A stretch of DNA of 64,000 nucleotides from Bacteroidia bacterium (lineage in GTDB: Bacteria; Bacteroidota; Bacteroidia; JADZBD01), in the NCBI GenBank assembly GCA_020054095.1, contig JAGVMA010000031.1, positions 62,001 to 126,000 of the forward strand, read 5' to 3'. Made by a program: the position numbers and the translations under genes. The notes below the pieces were generated by a model. It worked only from the letters and a program-made list of their open reading frames with translations. It ran no database searches and was not told the DNA's origin. Shown piece after piece: positions 9,189 to 17,740 of this stretch; the first letter of the stretch is position 1; every line of letters begins with the position of its first letter.

Positions 9189-9246
9189 GAAATATGTACA
9201 ATGTAAAGTAAAGGTCTAAACTTATTTCAGTTAAGTAAGCAATAAC

Positions 9247-10431
9247 CTATTTGCTGTATAAAACCCAATTAGATTCGCCTACATGATATTTGTAGCCTAT
9301 ACCAAAATTTAGTGGTTTCACATTTAGCGTGTCCGTTTTGTATGCTTTTACAAGTGCAGGTTGTTGTTTGCTGCCGAATAGTTTTATCGGTCCAATATAA
9401 GTTCCGTATAGTTTGTGCTTAAAATTATTGAGTGTAAAATAGTTGTGTGGTATGCCCGAGTCATCTTGCAACACTATTTTACTTTGTTTTAAAATTATGT
9501 TTCTGATCCCGCTAAAATCGTTATTAAACATAAGGTAAGATGCTGACTTAAGCATAGTGTAAACTACCTGTTGTTTTTTAAGGTAAAGCATAAACTCGGG
9601 ATATTTATAATATAAACCGCTATTAGAAATATCTACAGAAAAGTAATACAGCTTGGCCTCATGTGTACTATCGGATTTGCAATAGGTAATTTCCACTCCG
9701 GGCACACGCGTGTTTTTTTTGTTTGGTAAATTATCTGCTGTAATTATTCCGTTTTTATCAATTTGAATTCCGCGAACATCAAGCACGCGATTGTTGGTTC
9801 TTTCAAGCAAAAGCATCAGCAAAGGCACAGTGCCATTTATTTTTAAATCGGTTCGCATAGCAATGGTGCGAAAAAAACTAAAATTTAAAACAGCATAAAG
9901 GGCGTCATTTGCCTCTTTGATAAAACTATTAACCGAATCTTTATTGCTTGTGTTTTGTAGAGGAACTTTCCCAACTGCTTCCAAGCCAATCATAATACTG
10001 GTGTCTGCATTTTGAAAAAACATATTTCCGTGCAGCACATCAGGGCCACTAAATGGGTAAAAAAATTTGAAGCGCTTAGTGTTTAATTCGCTCATTTCAT
10101 CATAAGCCCATTCGCGCAGCGTAAGTACACGCTCGGTATAATATTTTTTCCAGTTTATATCGGCCGTATCATGGTATTGTTTCCATGCCAAATTGTTAAG
10201 TAATGCTGTATCTAATACGCACCCGTTTTCGGGCAACATGCCGGCAATGTAGCGCGCCATATCGTTATAAAAACGATTGTATTTCTTGCCGATTTTTTTG
10301 AACGTGGGCGTTAACGTATCAATCGCTGTGATGGCGCTTTCAAGTTTTTTGTTTTTATTGTTGCCCAGCCATGCAATATTTACGGCAACTACTATTAAAA
10401 CAAGAGTTATTTTCAAAAATCGGGGATGCAT
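9247..10431 (-). CDS. Hypothetical membrane-anchored protein
   Basis: I do not recognise this protein. It is about 394 residues with one N-terminal hydrophobic segment (FLKITLVLIVVAVNIAWL) that would anchor it in the membrane with the remainder outside the cytoplasm. The body is rich in Tyr, Asn and Lys; residues near 15-60 look helical, and the C-terminal half shows beta-like strands. The start is set at the ATG at 10431: the frame extends to a TTG at 10446, but that overlaps a good minus-strand promoter element. It appears to be a single-gene unit, divergent from the 10489 gene. Confidence 0.7.
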   Translation of the reverse strand: MHPRFLKITLVLIVVAVNIAWLGNNKNKKLESAITAIDTLTPTFKKIGKKYNRFYNDMARYIAGMLPENGCVLDTALLNNLAWKQYHDTADINWKKYYTERVLTLREWAYDEMSELNTKRFKFFYPFSGPDVLHGNMFFQNADTSIMIGLEAVGKVPLQNTSNKDSVNSFIKEANDALYAVLNFSFFRTIAMRTDLKINGTVPLLMLLLERTNNRVLDVRGIQIDKNGIITADNLPNKKNTRVPGVEITYCKSDSTHEAKLYYFSVDISNSGLYYKYPEFMLYLKKQQVVYTMLKSASYLMFNNDFSGIRNIILKQSKIVLQDDSGIPHNYFTLNNFKHKLYGTYIGPIKLFGSKQQPALVKAYKTDTLNVKPLNFGIGYKYHVGESNWVLYSK

Positions 10432-10443
10432 TTTTACAGGCGG

Positions 10444-10451
10444 CAAACATA
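10444..10451 (-). promoter_or_regulatory. -7 promoter element (TATGTTTG, minus strand)
   Basis: This exact TAnnTTTG match on the minus strand ends 12 bases before the ATG at 10431. Its position excludes the upstream TTG at 10446 as the start. Confidence 0.55.
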
Positions 10452-10488
10452 CTTAATAATAACTCATAATAATTGCTATTTTTAAAAC

Positions 10489-10848
10489 ATGGAAAACATA
10501 GACGGATTATTTAACACTGAGAAAAATGATGAGCGAAAAAGTAAAACGCGCCAACTACTTATTGTAACTACCATCATTTGGGGTGTGCTTTTATTACCAT
10601 CGGGCTTTATTGCATTAATGAGTGCTATGATGTTTGATGCGCCCGGCTCGGAAGAAAACGGGCTATTATGGTTTTGCTTTTTCAGTTTTCTTAGTTTTCC
10701 GCTAATGTGCCTATTTGCATTTTTTGGCTGGATACCTTATGCCTACAGCAATTTTAAATTAGCGAAACTCATTGCGCTTTCACCAATTTTGTCTGCCATT
10801 TTTGTAATTGTAGCGCTGTTCTTTTTGGGAGCAGGCGGTGCATTTTAG
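10489..10848 (+). CDS. Small integral membrane protein, unknown function
   Basis: This 119-residue protein has a short charged N terminus (about 28 residues, rich in Asp, Glu, Lys, Arg) followed by three hydrophobic spans (about 31-52, 63-85 and 92-115). No family was recognised. A near-consensus -7 element (TATTTTTA, 10477-10484) ends only 4 bases before the ATG, which would make the transcript almost leaderless. It is followed by the PUR-protein gene, which has its own promoter element. Confidence 0.65.
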   Translation: MENIDGLFNTEKNDERKSKTRQLLIVTTIIWGVLLLPSGFIALMSAMMFDAPGSEENGLLWFCFFSFLSFPLMCLFAFFGWIPYAYSNFKLAKLIALSPILSAIFVIVALFFLGAGGAF

Positions 10849-10894
10849 GCCAATATATTTTTAAATAACTTTTTTTATTGAGTTTATATTTTTA

Positions 10895-10902
10895 TATATT
10901 TG
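10895..10902 (+). promoter_or_regulatory. -7 promoter element (TATATTTG)
   Basis: An exact consensus match lies 41 bases before the PUR-protein ATG, leaving an untranslated leader of about 36 bases. Confidence 0.6.
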
Positions 10903-10943
10903 TTTGTCAGATAGATAAACACTAACGATAAAAAACAAAAATT

Positions 10944-11291
10944 ATGGAAGGAAACGGAAATGATGCCGGGAAACAAAAAGAAGAGATTTTTTCAAAATCC
11001 GTACGTGCCGGTAAACGAACTTACTTTTTTGATGTGAAGGCCACGCGAGGCAACGATTATTACCTCACTATCACCGAAAGTAAAAAACGATTTGGCGATG
11101 ATGGCAAATTTTTTTACGAAAAACACAAAGTGTTTCTTTACAAAGAAGACTTTGACAAATTTGCCGAAGGGTTAAACGAGGCTGTGGGCTTTATTAAAGC
11201 TAATTCTCCTGAAATGCCTGTTCAGGAAAACACGAGTAATAATAATTCAAACAATAGCTCGGATGTTAAGTTTGAAGATTTAGGCAACTAA
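10944..11291 (+). CDS. PUR-family (DUF3276) nucleic-acid-binding protein
   Basis: This 115-residue protein matches the bacterial PUR-alpha/DUF3276 family: one PUR domain at about residues 14-85 with the characteristic GKRTYFFDVKATRGNDYYLTI strand pattern, followed by a conserved helix. The last 25 residues are Asn/Ser-rich and probably disordered. Bacteroidetes members bind single-stranded DNA or RNA; the cellular role is not settled. It is a monocistronic unit with its own promoter element and a strong terminator 23 bases after the stop. Confidence 0.88.
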   Translation: MEGNGNDAGKQKEEIFSKSVRAGKRTYFFDVKATRGNDYYLTITESKKRFGDDGKFFYEKHKVFLYKEDFDKFAEGLNEAVGFIKANSPEMPVQENTSNNNSNNSSDVKFEDLGN

Positions 11292-11313
11292 AATTATAAA
11301 TACAACATACCTT

Positions 11314-11343
11314 AAACCCACACCCAAAATGTGGGTTTTTTAT
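11314..11343 (+). terminator. Rho-independent terminator
   Basis: A perfect 9-bp stem (AAACCCACA with TGTGGGTTT), a 7-base loop and a T-run follow the PUR-protein gene. Confidence 0.9.
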
Positions 11344-11367
11344 TTGCCAAAATTCCAACATAAAAAC

Positions 11368-11375
11368 TATTTTTG
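11368..11375 (+). promoter_or_regulatory. -7 promoter element (TATTTTTG)
   Basis: A consensus match ends 9 bases before the ATG at 11385, supporting that start over an in-frame TTG at 11373 that overlaps this element. Confidence 0.55.
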
Positions 11376-11384
11376 CGCCCTATT

Positions 11385-12458
11385 ATGGCAAAGTTTAACA
11401 AATTACGTGTAGCCGATGTTCGCACAGAAACCGCTGATTGTGTATCAGTAGCTTTTCATGTACCCGATGCATTAAAAACAGATTATGTATTTAAAGCCGG
11501 ACAGTATTTAACTCTAAAACTTTTTGTTGGTGGCGAAGAATTGCGCAGGTCGTATTCAATATGCACCAGCCCGGTAGAAAACGAATTGCGCGTGGCAGTA
11601 AAGCGTGTGCAAGGTGGCAAAGGCAGTAATTACATTAATGATAAAATTAAACCTGGCGAAGAGATTGACGTGATGACTCCAATGGGTAGTTTCCACAGCT
11701 TAATGCACCCATCTCATAAAATAAACTATGTGCTATTTGCAGGTGGCAGCGGAATAACTCCCATGCTCTCAATTATTAAAACGGTGCTTAGTGCCGAACC
11801 TAACAGTACTATTCAGTTGTTTTACGGAAACCTAAATGAGCAAGCCACTATTTTCAAAAAACAAATAGATGCGCTTGCGGCTGAAAACAGTAATCGTTTA
11901 AATGTGTATTATATATTTGATAAGCCGCAACAAGCAACCGATGTGCTTTTTACAGGCCTAATGACTAATGAGAAAATAACTGAGTTGGTTAGTAAATTCG
12001 TTAACACACAAGTTGAGTCTGAGTTTTTTATTTGCGGCCCATCAGTTATGATGGAAAACGCAAAACAAGTGATAGAAGGCAAAGGAATTGCAAAGCAAAA
12101 AATTCATATTGAATACTTTACATCCGTAATAGCTGAAACCACTGCAGCAGAAAAGAAAGTGGAAAGCGGTGCTGGCGGAGAAAGCACCGTAACGGTAATT
12201 ATGGATGGCGCGGAAACTACCATGCAACTATCAGAAGGCGGAAAAGTTATATTAGACGCAGCATTAGATGCCGGTGTGGATGTGCCTTATGCTTGCAAAG
12301 GAGCCGTTTGCTGCACTTGCCGAGCTAAAGTTTTAGAAGGTAAAGTAAAAATGGATAACAATTTTGCACTTACCGAAGATGAAGTGGCCGAAGGGTTTAT
12401 ACTCACCTGCCAGGCACACCCATTAACGCCAGTTGTTAAAGTAGATTACGATTGCTAA
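11385..12458 (+). CDS. paaE: PaaE-like ferredoxin:NADP reductase-fold oxidoreductase with C-terminal 2Fe-2S domain
   Basis: The protein (about 357 residues) has three modules in order: a ferredoxin-reductase FAD domain (RRSYS motif near residue 55), an NAD(P) domain (AGGSGITPML) and a plant-type 2Fe-2S ferredoxin domain at the C terminus with Cys-x4-Cys-x2-Cys (CKGAVCCTC) and a distal Cys in LTCQAHP. This order is that of PaaE, the reductase of phenylacetyl-CoA epoxidase. The epoxidase subunits PaaA-D are not in the window, so it could also serve another oxygenase. A PaaY-like gene lies 8 kb downstream. The start is taken at ATG 11385. A strong terminator follows. Confidence 0.8.
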   Translation: MAKFNKLRVADVRTETADCVSVAFHVPDALKTDYVFKAGQYLTLKLFVGGEELRRSYSICTSPVENELRVAVKRVQGGKGSNYINDKIKPGEEIDVMTPMGSFHSLMHPSHKINYVLFAGGSGITPMLSIIKTVLSAEPNSTIQLFYGNLNEQATIFKKQIDALAAENSNRLNVYYIFDKPQQATDVLFTGLMTNEKITELVSKFVNTQVESEFFICGPSVMMENAKQVIEGKGIAKQKIHIEYFTSVIAETTAAEKKVESGAGGESTVTVIMDGAETTMQLSEGGKVILDAALDAGVDVPYACKGAVCCTCRAKVLEGKVKMDNNFALTEDEVAEGFILTCQAHPLTPVVKVDYDC

Positions 12459-12480
12459 ACTTTCATTATAGTACAATACA

Positions 12481-12510
12481 AAAAATCCCCGCCTATGGCG
12501 GAGATTTTTG
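12481..12510. terminator. Bidirectional terminator between convergent genes
   Basis: AAAAATCCCCGCC pairs with GGCGGAGATTTTT (12 of 13 pairs) around a short loop. A-runs and T-runs flank the stem, so it can serve both the paaE-like gene and the phosphatase gene facing it. Confidence 0.9.
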
Positions 12511-12532
12511 TTTTATATAAAGAAAGCGGTAC

Positions 12533-13240
12533 TTAAATTAAAATTCCAATTACGCACACATCGTCCACCTGCTCGTGGTTGCCTTTCCAGTTTTCAAAAG
12601 TTTCGTTTAGTATTTTCTTTTGGTCTTCCATTGGCTTTGTATGTATTTCAAGCAGTTTTTCTTGTAATTGTTTGTACTTAAATTTTTTGCCTTTATCGCC
12701 ACCAAATTGGTCGGCATAACCATCCGTAAAAGTGTAAATTACATCTCCTTTTTTCAAATCAATGGTGTGTAATGTAAACGGAGCAACATTTTCTTGGTAT
12801 TTACCTACCGGCATTTTATCCGCTTTATATTCGGTAATTTGTCCGCCACGCATTAGCCAAAGAGGATTGTTTGCAGCAGCAAATTCAAGTTTCATGTTAG
12901 CAAAATCATAGGCACATAGCACGCAATCCATACCATCTTTACTTTCCTCTTCACTTCCTTCCGGATTTAAAGATGCGATGATCCCTGTGCGCATATTGTC
13001 TAAAATCTCATTCGGGTGAACAAGGTTTTTTTCTAAGATAGACTCATTAAGGTAAGATATGCCAAGCATACTCATGAATGCACCCGGCACACCATGTCCG
13101 GTACAATCTGCTGTACACATGTAAAAAATTTCGTTTTGTTTGCCCACATGTTTATGAGAAAGCGCATAATAAAAATCACCACTTACAATGTCTTTAGGTT
13201 TGTAGTAGATAAAAAATGGTTTTGTTTCGGTGCCTGTCAT
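12533..13240 (-). CDS. Stand-alone SpoIIE/PP2C-type phosphatase domain
   Basis: This 235-residue protein is only a SpoIIE-type PP2C serine phosphatase domain. It begins directly with the YYKPKDIVSGDFYY metal-binding segment and contains TADCTGHGVPGAF, DGMD and FTDGYADQFGG, so the catalytic residues appear intact. It lacks the TPR, membrane and SINYAKRIQ coiled-coil parts found in its relative at 4560-6542, and the frame upstream of the ATG is closed by a stop after about 16 codons, so it is not simply a mis-called start. It should act in the cytoplasm, perhaps on the same partner-switch target. A -7-like element (TACTTTTA) lies at 13261-13268 on the minus strand. Confidence 0.88.
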   Translation of the reverse strand: MTGTETKPFFIYYKPKDIVSGDFYYALSHKHVGKQNEIFYMCTADCTGHGVPGAFMSMLGISYLNESILEKNLVHPNEILDNMRTGIIASLNPEGSEEESKDGMDCVLCAYDFANMKLEFAAANNPLWLMRGGQITEYKADKMPVGKYQENVAPFTLHTIDLKKGDVIYTFTDGYADQFGGDKGKKFKYKQLQEKLLEIHTKPMEDQKKILNETFENWKGNHEQVDDVCVIGILI

Positions 13241-13330
13241 AGTTGTAAATTCTTGATGAATAAAAGTATGATTTTTTTGTAAACTTAATCAATTTTCTTT
13301 TCAAAGAAAATGAATGATGATTTTTTAAAT

Positions 13331-13338
13331 TAAATTTG
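13331..13338 (+). promoter_or_regulatory. -7 promoter element (TAAATTTG) next to the start codon
   Basis: An exact consensus match ends only 5 bases before the ATG at 13344, so transcription would begin at or beside the start codon. Confidence 0.6.
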
Positions 13339-13343
13339 CATTC

Positions 13344-14105
13344 ATGCGCATTACATTTTTAGGAACCGGAACTTCGCAAGGCGTGCCCATCATTGGTTGT
13401 AATTGTGCGGTTTGCCTTTCGGCTGACGAAAAAGATAAACGATTGCGTTCTTCGATTTTAGTTGAACTGAACAATAAAGTATTGGTAATTGATACAGGCC
13501 CCGATTTCAGGCAACAAATGCTCCGTGCGCAAGTGAAAAAATTAGATGCAGTACTTTATACGCACGAGCACAAAGATCATTTGGGCGGAATTGATGATAT
13601 ACGTGCATTTAACTACATACTCAAGAAAAAAATGCAGGTTTACGCAACACCGCAAGTTGAAAAAGCAATAAAGCGCGAAATACCTTATTCGTTTGATGAG
13701 CACAAGTATCCGGGTGTGCCCGAGTTAGAGATAACTAATTTTGATGATGCACCTTTTGAAGTGGAAGGTGTTAAGGTAATTCCTATTAAAGTCTATCACC
13801 ATAAGTTGCCTGTTTATGGTTTTAGGATTAATGATTTTACTTATATAACGGATGCCAATTTTATTGCTGCTGATGAAATTGAAAAAATAAAAGGAAGCAA
13901 AGTGCTAGTTTTAAATGCGCTGCGCAGAGAAAAACACATTTCGCATTTTACATTAACCGAAGCTGCTGCTATGAGCATAAAAACAGAAGTGCCACTTACT
14001 TATTTTACCCACATTAGTCATCAGCTTGGCAAACATGCCGATTTAGAAAGGGAGCTGCCGCCACACATTCGCCCCGCATACGATGGACTTATACTGAATT
14101 TATAA
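13344..14105 (+). CDS. PhnP-like metallo-beta-lactamase-fold phosphodiesterase
   Basis: This 253-residue protein has the MBL fold with HEHKDH (residues 75-80) and later His and Asp ligands (TDAN, HISHQLG). It also has a CNCAVC segment (Cys19, Cys21, Cys24), the CxCxxC structural zinc site of the PhnP subfamily near the N-terminal GTGTSQG motif. PhnP hydrolyses cyclic phosphate diesters; here no phosphonate (C-P lyase) genes are near, so a broader cyclic-nucleotide or phosphodiester substrate is possible. It is followed after 2 bases by an alpha/beta hydrolase gene, implying co-transcription. Confidence 0.85.
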   Translation: MRITFLGTGTSQGVPIIGCNCAVCLSADEKDKRLRSSILVELNNKVLVIDTGPDFRQQMLRAQVKKLDAVLYTHEHKDHLGGIDDIRAFNYILKKKMQVYATPQVEKAIKREIPYSFDEHKYPGVPELEITNFDDAPFEVEGVKVIPIKVYHHKLPVYGFRINDFTYITDANFIAADEIEKIKGSKVLVLNALRREKHISHFTLTEAAAMSIKTEVPLTYFTHISHQLGKHADLERELPPHIRPAYDGLILNL

Positions 14106-14107
14106 AA

Positions 14108-14788
14108 ATGAAGAAATTACTTTTACTACACGGTGCCATTGGTGCAAAAGAGCAACTTAATGAGTTAGCTAAATACCTTTCGGGATATGAATTGCACACA
14201 CTTAATTTTAGCGGACATGGAGGAGAGCCAATGCCCGACAAGTTTTCGATTGAAAATTTTGCCAATGATGTTATCCAATATTTAGATAAAAACAAGATTG
14301 AACAAATAAATATTTTTGGTTACAGTATGGGTGGCTACGTGGCGCTATATTTGGCAGCCAAGTATCCACAGCGAGTGGAATCTGTATTTACGCTCGCCAC
14401 AAAATTTGATTGGACAATTACAGGTGCAGAAAAGGAAGTAAAAATGCTGAATCCCGAAAAAATCACAGAAAAGATACCTGCTTTTGCCGATGCACTTAAG
14501 TTGCGCCACGCTCCTTCCGATTGGAAACTGGTTTTGAATAAAACGGCAGAAATGATGATGAGTTTAGGAGCAGCACCTGCTTTAAATCAACATTTGTTAT
14601 CATCTGTAAAACAAAAAGTTATAATTTCTGTTGGCGATTTAGATAAAATGGTTTCCGTAACCGAATCGGAAAAGGCAGCTGCGGTTTTGTCCAATGCCAA
14701 TTTCTTACTTTTAAATAATTTCCCACACCCTATAGAGCAAGTAAATACAACTGATTTGGCACAAAAGCTCATCGCTTTTTTTGTATAA
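14108..14788 (+). CDS. Alpha/beta-fold hydrolase
   Basis: The 226 residues form a small alpha/beta hydrolase: an N-terminal LLLLHGA oxyanion region, FSGHGG, the nucleophile elbow GYSMGG with Ser73, an acidic residue in GDLDKMV, and a His near the C terminus in NNFPHPIEQ. No lid domain is obvious. Substrate unknown; esterases, thioesterases and MenH-like enzymes look alike at this level. It starts 2 bases after the PhnP-like gene. The 126 bases that follow hold a promoter element for the next gene. Confidence 0.85.
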   Translation: MKKLLLLHGAIGAKEQLNELAKYLSGYELHTLNFSGHGGEPMPDKFSIENFANDVIQYLDKNKIEQINIFGYSMGGYVALYLAAKYPQRVESVFTLATKFDWTITGAEKEVKMLNPEKITEKIPAFADALKLRHAPSDWKLVLNKTAEMMMSLGAAPALNQHLLSSVKQKVIISVGDLDKMVSVTESEKAAAVLSNANFLLLNNFPHPIEQVNTTDLAQKLIAFFV

Positions 14789-14873
14789 GTATTTTTTTGG
14801 GATTGTCAGGTTATTAACAATTATCGGTTTATTTCTTAGTCGAGACAAGCTCAATGTTTATGGGCTAATGACA

Positions 14874-14881
14874 TAATTTTG
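14874..14881 (+). promoter_or_regulatory. -7 promoter element (TAATTTTG)
   Basis: A consensus match lies 33 bases before the ATG at 14915, in an otherwise featureless 126-base gap. Confidence 0.5.
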
Positions 14882-14914
14882 TCGGATACTAACAACTTAT
14901 AAACAGCTTATACA

Positions 14915-15670
14915 ATGGTTATTAACATTTTCTCTTTTTTGCTGATAGGCCTCACTTCAGGTACGGTATCGCACCTGCACAACTCTGATTTTGCAGCCAA
15001 GCAAAAGCAAGACATCGTAAAAAACAAAATTAAAGCAGTAACGGGCTACACGTACTCGTTTGCAAAAGGCAAACTGCAAAAAAAAGGAATCAAATCTTCG
15101 TTGGAGTTATTTGACGAAAATGGCAACCTAACTTCCGAATCCTTTTTTAACGAAAGGGGCGAAACTTATTACGAATACTCGCACTATTATAATGCCGATG
15201 GTATTGAAATTAAAAGTGTGGGCATTGAACGGAACAAGCCGTTCTATAATATTTGGGTTTACTCTGTAAACGATTCGTTGAATACATTTACTCGCCACCA
15301 CGAAAAAACAAAAATTAACAAGCAAAAGTGGATTACTTATTTTGACAAGAATGGCGTGAAAATAAAACAAGAGCAATATGACAAAGAGGGATTGTTTGCC
15401 TTCACTACACTATTCGCTTACAATGCAGCAGGCCAGTTAACCACTAAAACCGAAGTGGATGGCTACGGAAATGCTTATAAGATTTACAATTACACCTACG
15501 ATAAAAAAGGATACATAGCAACCATGACGGAGTCTTATGCCGACAATGTAATTTACTTGCAGCATAAATATGGTTACGATAAAATGCATAATCTAACATC
15601 GCATACAATAAGCAATGCGCGTGGCGAGGCAACAAACATGACTTTGTTTACCTACAACTATTACAAATAG
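14915..15670 (+). CDS. Secreted YD-repeat-like protein, unknown function
   Basis: This 251-residue protein has an N-terminal hydrophobic segment (signal peptide, about residues 1-20). It then shows a series of roughly 20-residue units with alternating Tyr/Phe, Asp/Asn-Gly and charged residues, such as LFDENGNLTSESF, YDKEGLFAFT and YDKKGYIATM. This pattern resembles the YD repeats of RHS and wall-associated proteins, which make beta-strand coils binding carbohydrates. It lacks any RHS core or toxin domain. A 13-bp-stem terminator follows directly, so it is a single-gene unit. Confidence 0.7.
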   Translation: MVINIFSFLLIGLTSGTVSHLHNSDFAAKQKQDIVKNKIKAVTGYTYSFAKGKLQKKGIKSSLELFDENGNLTSESFFNERGETYYEYSHYYNADGIEIKSVGIERNKPFYNIWVYSVNDSLNTFTRHHEKTKINKQKWITYFDKNGVKIKQEQYDKEGLFAFTTLFAYNAAGQLTTKTEVDGYGNAYKIYNYTYDKKGYIATMTESYADNVIYLQHKYGYDKMHNLTSHTISNARGEATNMTLFTYNYYK

Positions 15671-15691
15671 TTTTTATTACTTTTCGAAGAT

Positions 15692-15725
15692 AAAAGGGAA
15701 TGGCACCAATGCTATTCCCTTTTTA
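15692..15725 (+). terminator. Strong Rho-independent terminator
   Basis: A 13-bp stem (AAAGGGAATGGCA with TGCTATTCCCTTT, one G-U pair) closes a CCAA tetraloop and is followed by T residues. It separates the YD-repeat gene from the thrS operon. Confidence 0.92.
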
Positions 15726-15727
15726 GT

Positions 15728-15735
15728 TATATTCG
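15728..15735 (+). promoter_or_regulatory. -7-like promoter element for the thrS operon (TATATTCG)
   Basis: One mismatch from TAnnTTTG, directly after the terminator and 47 bases before the thrS ATG. The same variant ending (TTCG) also occurs before asnB at 33290 and dapA at 52756. Confidence 0.5.
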
Positions 15736-15746
15736 CTGTCCTTAAA

Positions 15747-15766
15747 ACCTGCGCACGTATGCAGGT
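15747..15766 (+). promoter_or_regulatory. thrS leader hairpin with CGU-containing loop
   Basis: In the predicted thrS untranslated leader, ACCTGCG (15747-15753) pairs with TGCAGGT (15760-15766) with one G-U pair, leaving the loop CACGTA. The loop shows CGU, a threonine anticodon. E. coli thrS is repressed by its own product binding a leader hairpin that imitates the tRNA-Thr anticodon arm; a similar role here is inference from one sequence. Confidence 0.35.
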
Positions 15767-15782
15767 GTAAAAGAAAAGAAAT

Positions 15783-17717
15783 ATGATAAACATAACATTA
15801 CCCGATGGACAGGTAAAACAATACCCAAAGGGAACTACCGCAATGGACATTGCAAAATCCATAAGCGAAGGATTAGCGCGCAATGTGCTATCAGCAAAGG
15901 TAAACGGAGAAGTGGTGGATGCTAACTTGCCAATTGAAACCGATGCAACATTTACATTACTCACTTTTAACGATGCGCAGGGTAAAGAAACAATGTGGCA
16001 CTCTACCGCCCATTTAATGGCGGAGGCGCTTGAGTTTTATTATCCGGGTGTGAAATTTTGGGTGGGGCCGCCACTCGAAAATGGTTTTTATTATGATGTG
16101 GATTGTGGTACTTATGTACTATCAACCGATGATTTTAAAAAGATAGAAGATAAAATGCTGGAGTTGGCAAGGCAAAACAATCCTTATCTGCGTAAAGCAA
16201 TTTCTAAAACAGATGGAATAAAATACTTTACTGAAAAAGGCGATGAGTATAAATTAGATTTGCTTCAGAACTTGGAGGATGGTAATATTACTTTATACAC
16301 ACAAGGTAATTTTACTGATTTGTGCCGTGGGCCGCACATTCCCCACACCGGTTTAATAAAAGCCGTGAAACTTACTGCATTGGCAGGTGCCTATTGGAAA
16401 GGCGATGAAAAAAACAAACAGCTTACACGTATTTACGGCATCAGTTTTCCGAAACAAAAAGATTTGGATGAATACTTAAAAATGCTTGAAGAAGCTAAAA
16501 AGCGCGACCATCGCAAACTAGGTAAAGAGTTAGAGTTGTTTACGTTTTCGGAAAAAGTGGGAATGGGATTGCCTTTGTGGCTACCAAAAGGAACAGCAGT
16601 GCGTGAGCGCTTAGAACAATTTATGCGCAAAGCACAAGTGCAGGCAGGTTATTTGCCGGTGGTTACTCCGCATATCGGAAATAAAAATTTGTACATCACA
16701 TCAGGCCACTATGAAAAATATGGTAAAGATTCGTTTCAGCCGATTAAAACACCGCACGAGGGAGAAGAGTTTTTTCTGAAACCGATGAATTGTCCGCACC
16801 ATTGTGAAATATATAAAGCATCGCCAAAATCGTATAAAGATTTGCCGGTGCGTTATGCCGAATTTGGTACCGTTTACCGTTACGAAATGGCAGGCGAACT
16901 ACACGGGTTAACTCGTGTACGTGGATTTACACAAGATGATGCACATTTATTTTGCAGGCCAGACCAAGTGAAAGAAGAATTTTGCAAAGTGATAGACTTA
17001 GTGCTTTATGTTTTTAAAGCACTAAACTTTACTGATTATGTGGCACAAATATCTTTGCGCGACCCTGAAAACAAAGCAAAATACATAGGTAGTGATGAAA
17101 ACTGGCAGTTGGCTGAGCAAGCAATTATTGAATCGGCTAACGAAAAAGGATTGAAAACATTTGTAGAATTAGGCGAAGCAGCGTTTTATGGCCCTAAGTT
17201 GGATTTTATGGTGAAGGATGCGCTTGGCAGAAAGTGGCAATTGGGAACGATACAGGTAGATTATAATTTGCCAGCGCGATTTGAACTTGAATACACCGGA
17301 AGCGATAACCAAAAACACCGCCCTGTGATGATACACCGCGCGCCATTTGGCTCGTTGGAACGATTTGTGGCGGTGCTTATTGAACATTGTGCGGGTAATT
17401 TTCCGCTGTGGCTAACACCTGAGCAAGTGTACGTTTTACCTATCAGTGATAAGTATAACGACTATGCTAAAAAAGTTTGTCAGTTGCTGAATAATTACGA
17501 TATTCGCGCCCTTGTTGACGAACGTAACGAAAAGATAGGCAAAAAGATACGCGATACGGAGCTTAAAAAAATACCTTTTATGCTGGTGGTGGGAGAAAAA
17601 GAAATGACCGATAACGCAGTGGCGGTTCGTAAACATAGCGAAGGCGACAAAGGCACGATGACCATTGAAGCATTTGCAGAACTGATAAAACAAGAAATAA
17701 ATGGCCAGTTGGCCTAA
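15783..17717 (+). CDS. thrS: Threonyl-tRNA synthetase
   Basis: ThrRS charges tRNA-Thr with threonine in the cytoplasm. The 644 residues include the N-terminal TGS domain (about 1-61), the editing domain with HSTAHLM and CRGPHIP motifs (about 75-225), the class II catalytic core with motif 2 (GTVYRYE) and the zinc-site [10 protein letters not shown], motif 3 ([11 protein letters not shown]), and the anticodon-binding domain from about 540. Full length and all motifs are present. It heads the thrS-infC-rpmI-rplT operon, the same order as in E. coli, with a promoter element and hairpin in the leader. Confidence 0.98.
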   Translation: MINITLPDGQVKQYPKGTTAMDIAKSISEGLARNVLSAKVNGEVVDANLPIETDATFTLLTFNDAQGKETMWHSTAHLMAEALEFYYPGVKFWVGPPLENGFYYDVDCGTYVLSTDDFKKIEDKMLELARQNNPYLRKAISKTDGIKYFTEKGDEYKLDLLQNLEDGNITLYTQGNFTDLCRGPHIPHTGLIKAVKLTALAGAYWKGDEKNKQLTRIYGISFPKQKDLDEYLKMLEEAKKRDHRKLGKELELFTFSEKVGMGLPLWLPKGTAVRERLEQFMRKAQVQAGYLPVVTPHIGNKNLYITSGHYEKYGKDSFQPIKTPHEGEEFFLKPMNCPHHCEIYKASPKSYKDLPVRYAEFGTVYRYEMAGELHGLTRVRGFTQDDAHLFCRPDQVKEEFCKVIDLVLYVFKALNFTDYVAQISLRDPENKAKYIGSDENWQLAEQAIIESANEKGLKTFVELGEAAFYGPKLDFMVKDALGRKWQLGTIQVDYNLPARFELEYTGSDNQKHRPVMIHRAPFGSLERFVAVLIEHCAGNFPLWLTPEQVYVLPISDKYNDYAKKVCQLLNNYDIRALVDERNEKIGKKIRDTELKKIPFMLVVGEKEMTDNAVAVRKHSEGDKGTMTIEAFAELIKQEINGQLA

Positions 17718-17740
17718 TGTATAACTAAAAACGAAGTACC

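Noticed and set aside
10431-10446. TTG at 10446 as the start of the hypothetical protein gene.
   Set aside because: It overlaps a consensus -7 box on the same strand; the ATG at 10431 directly precedes the membrane segment.
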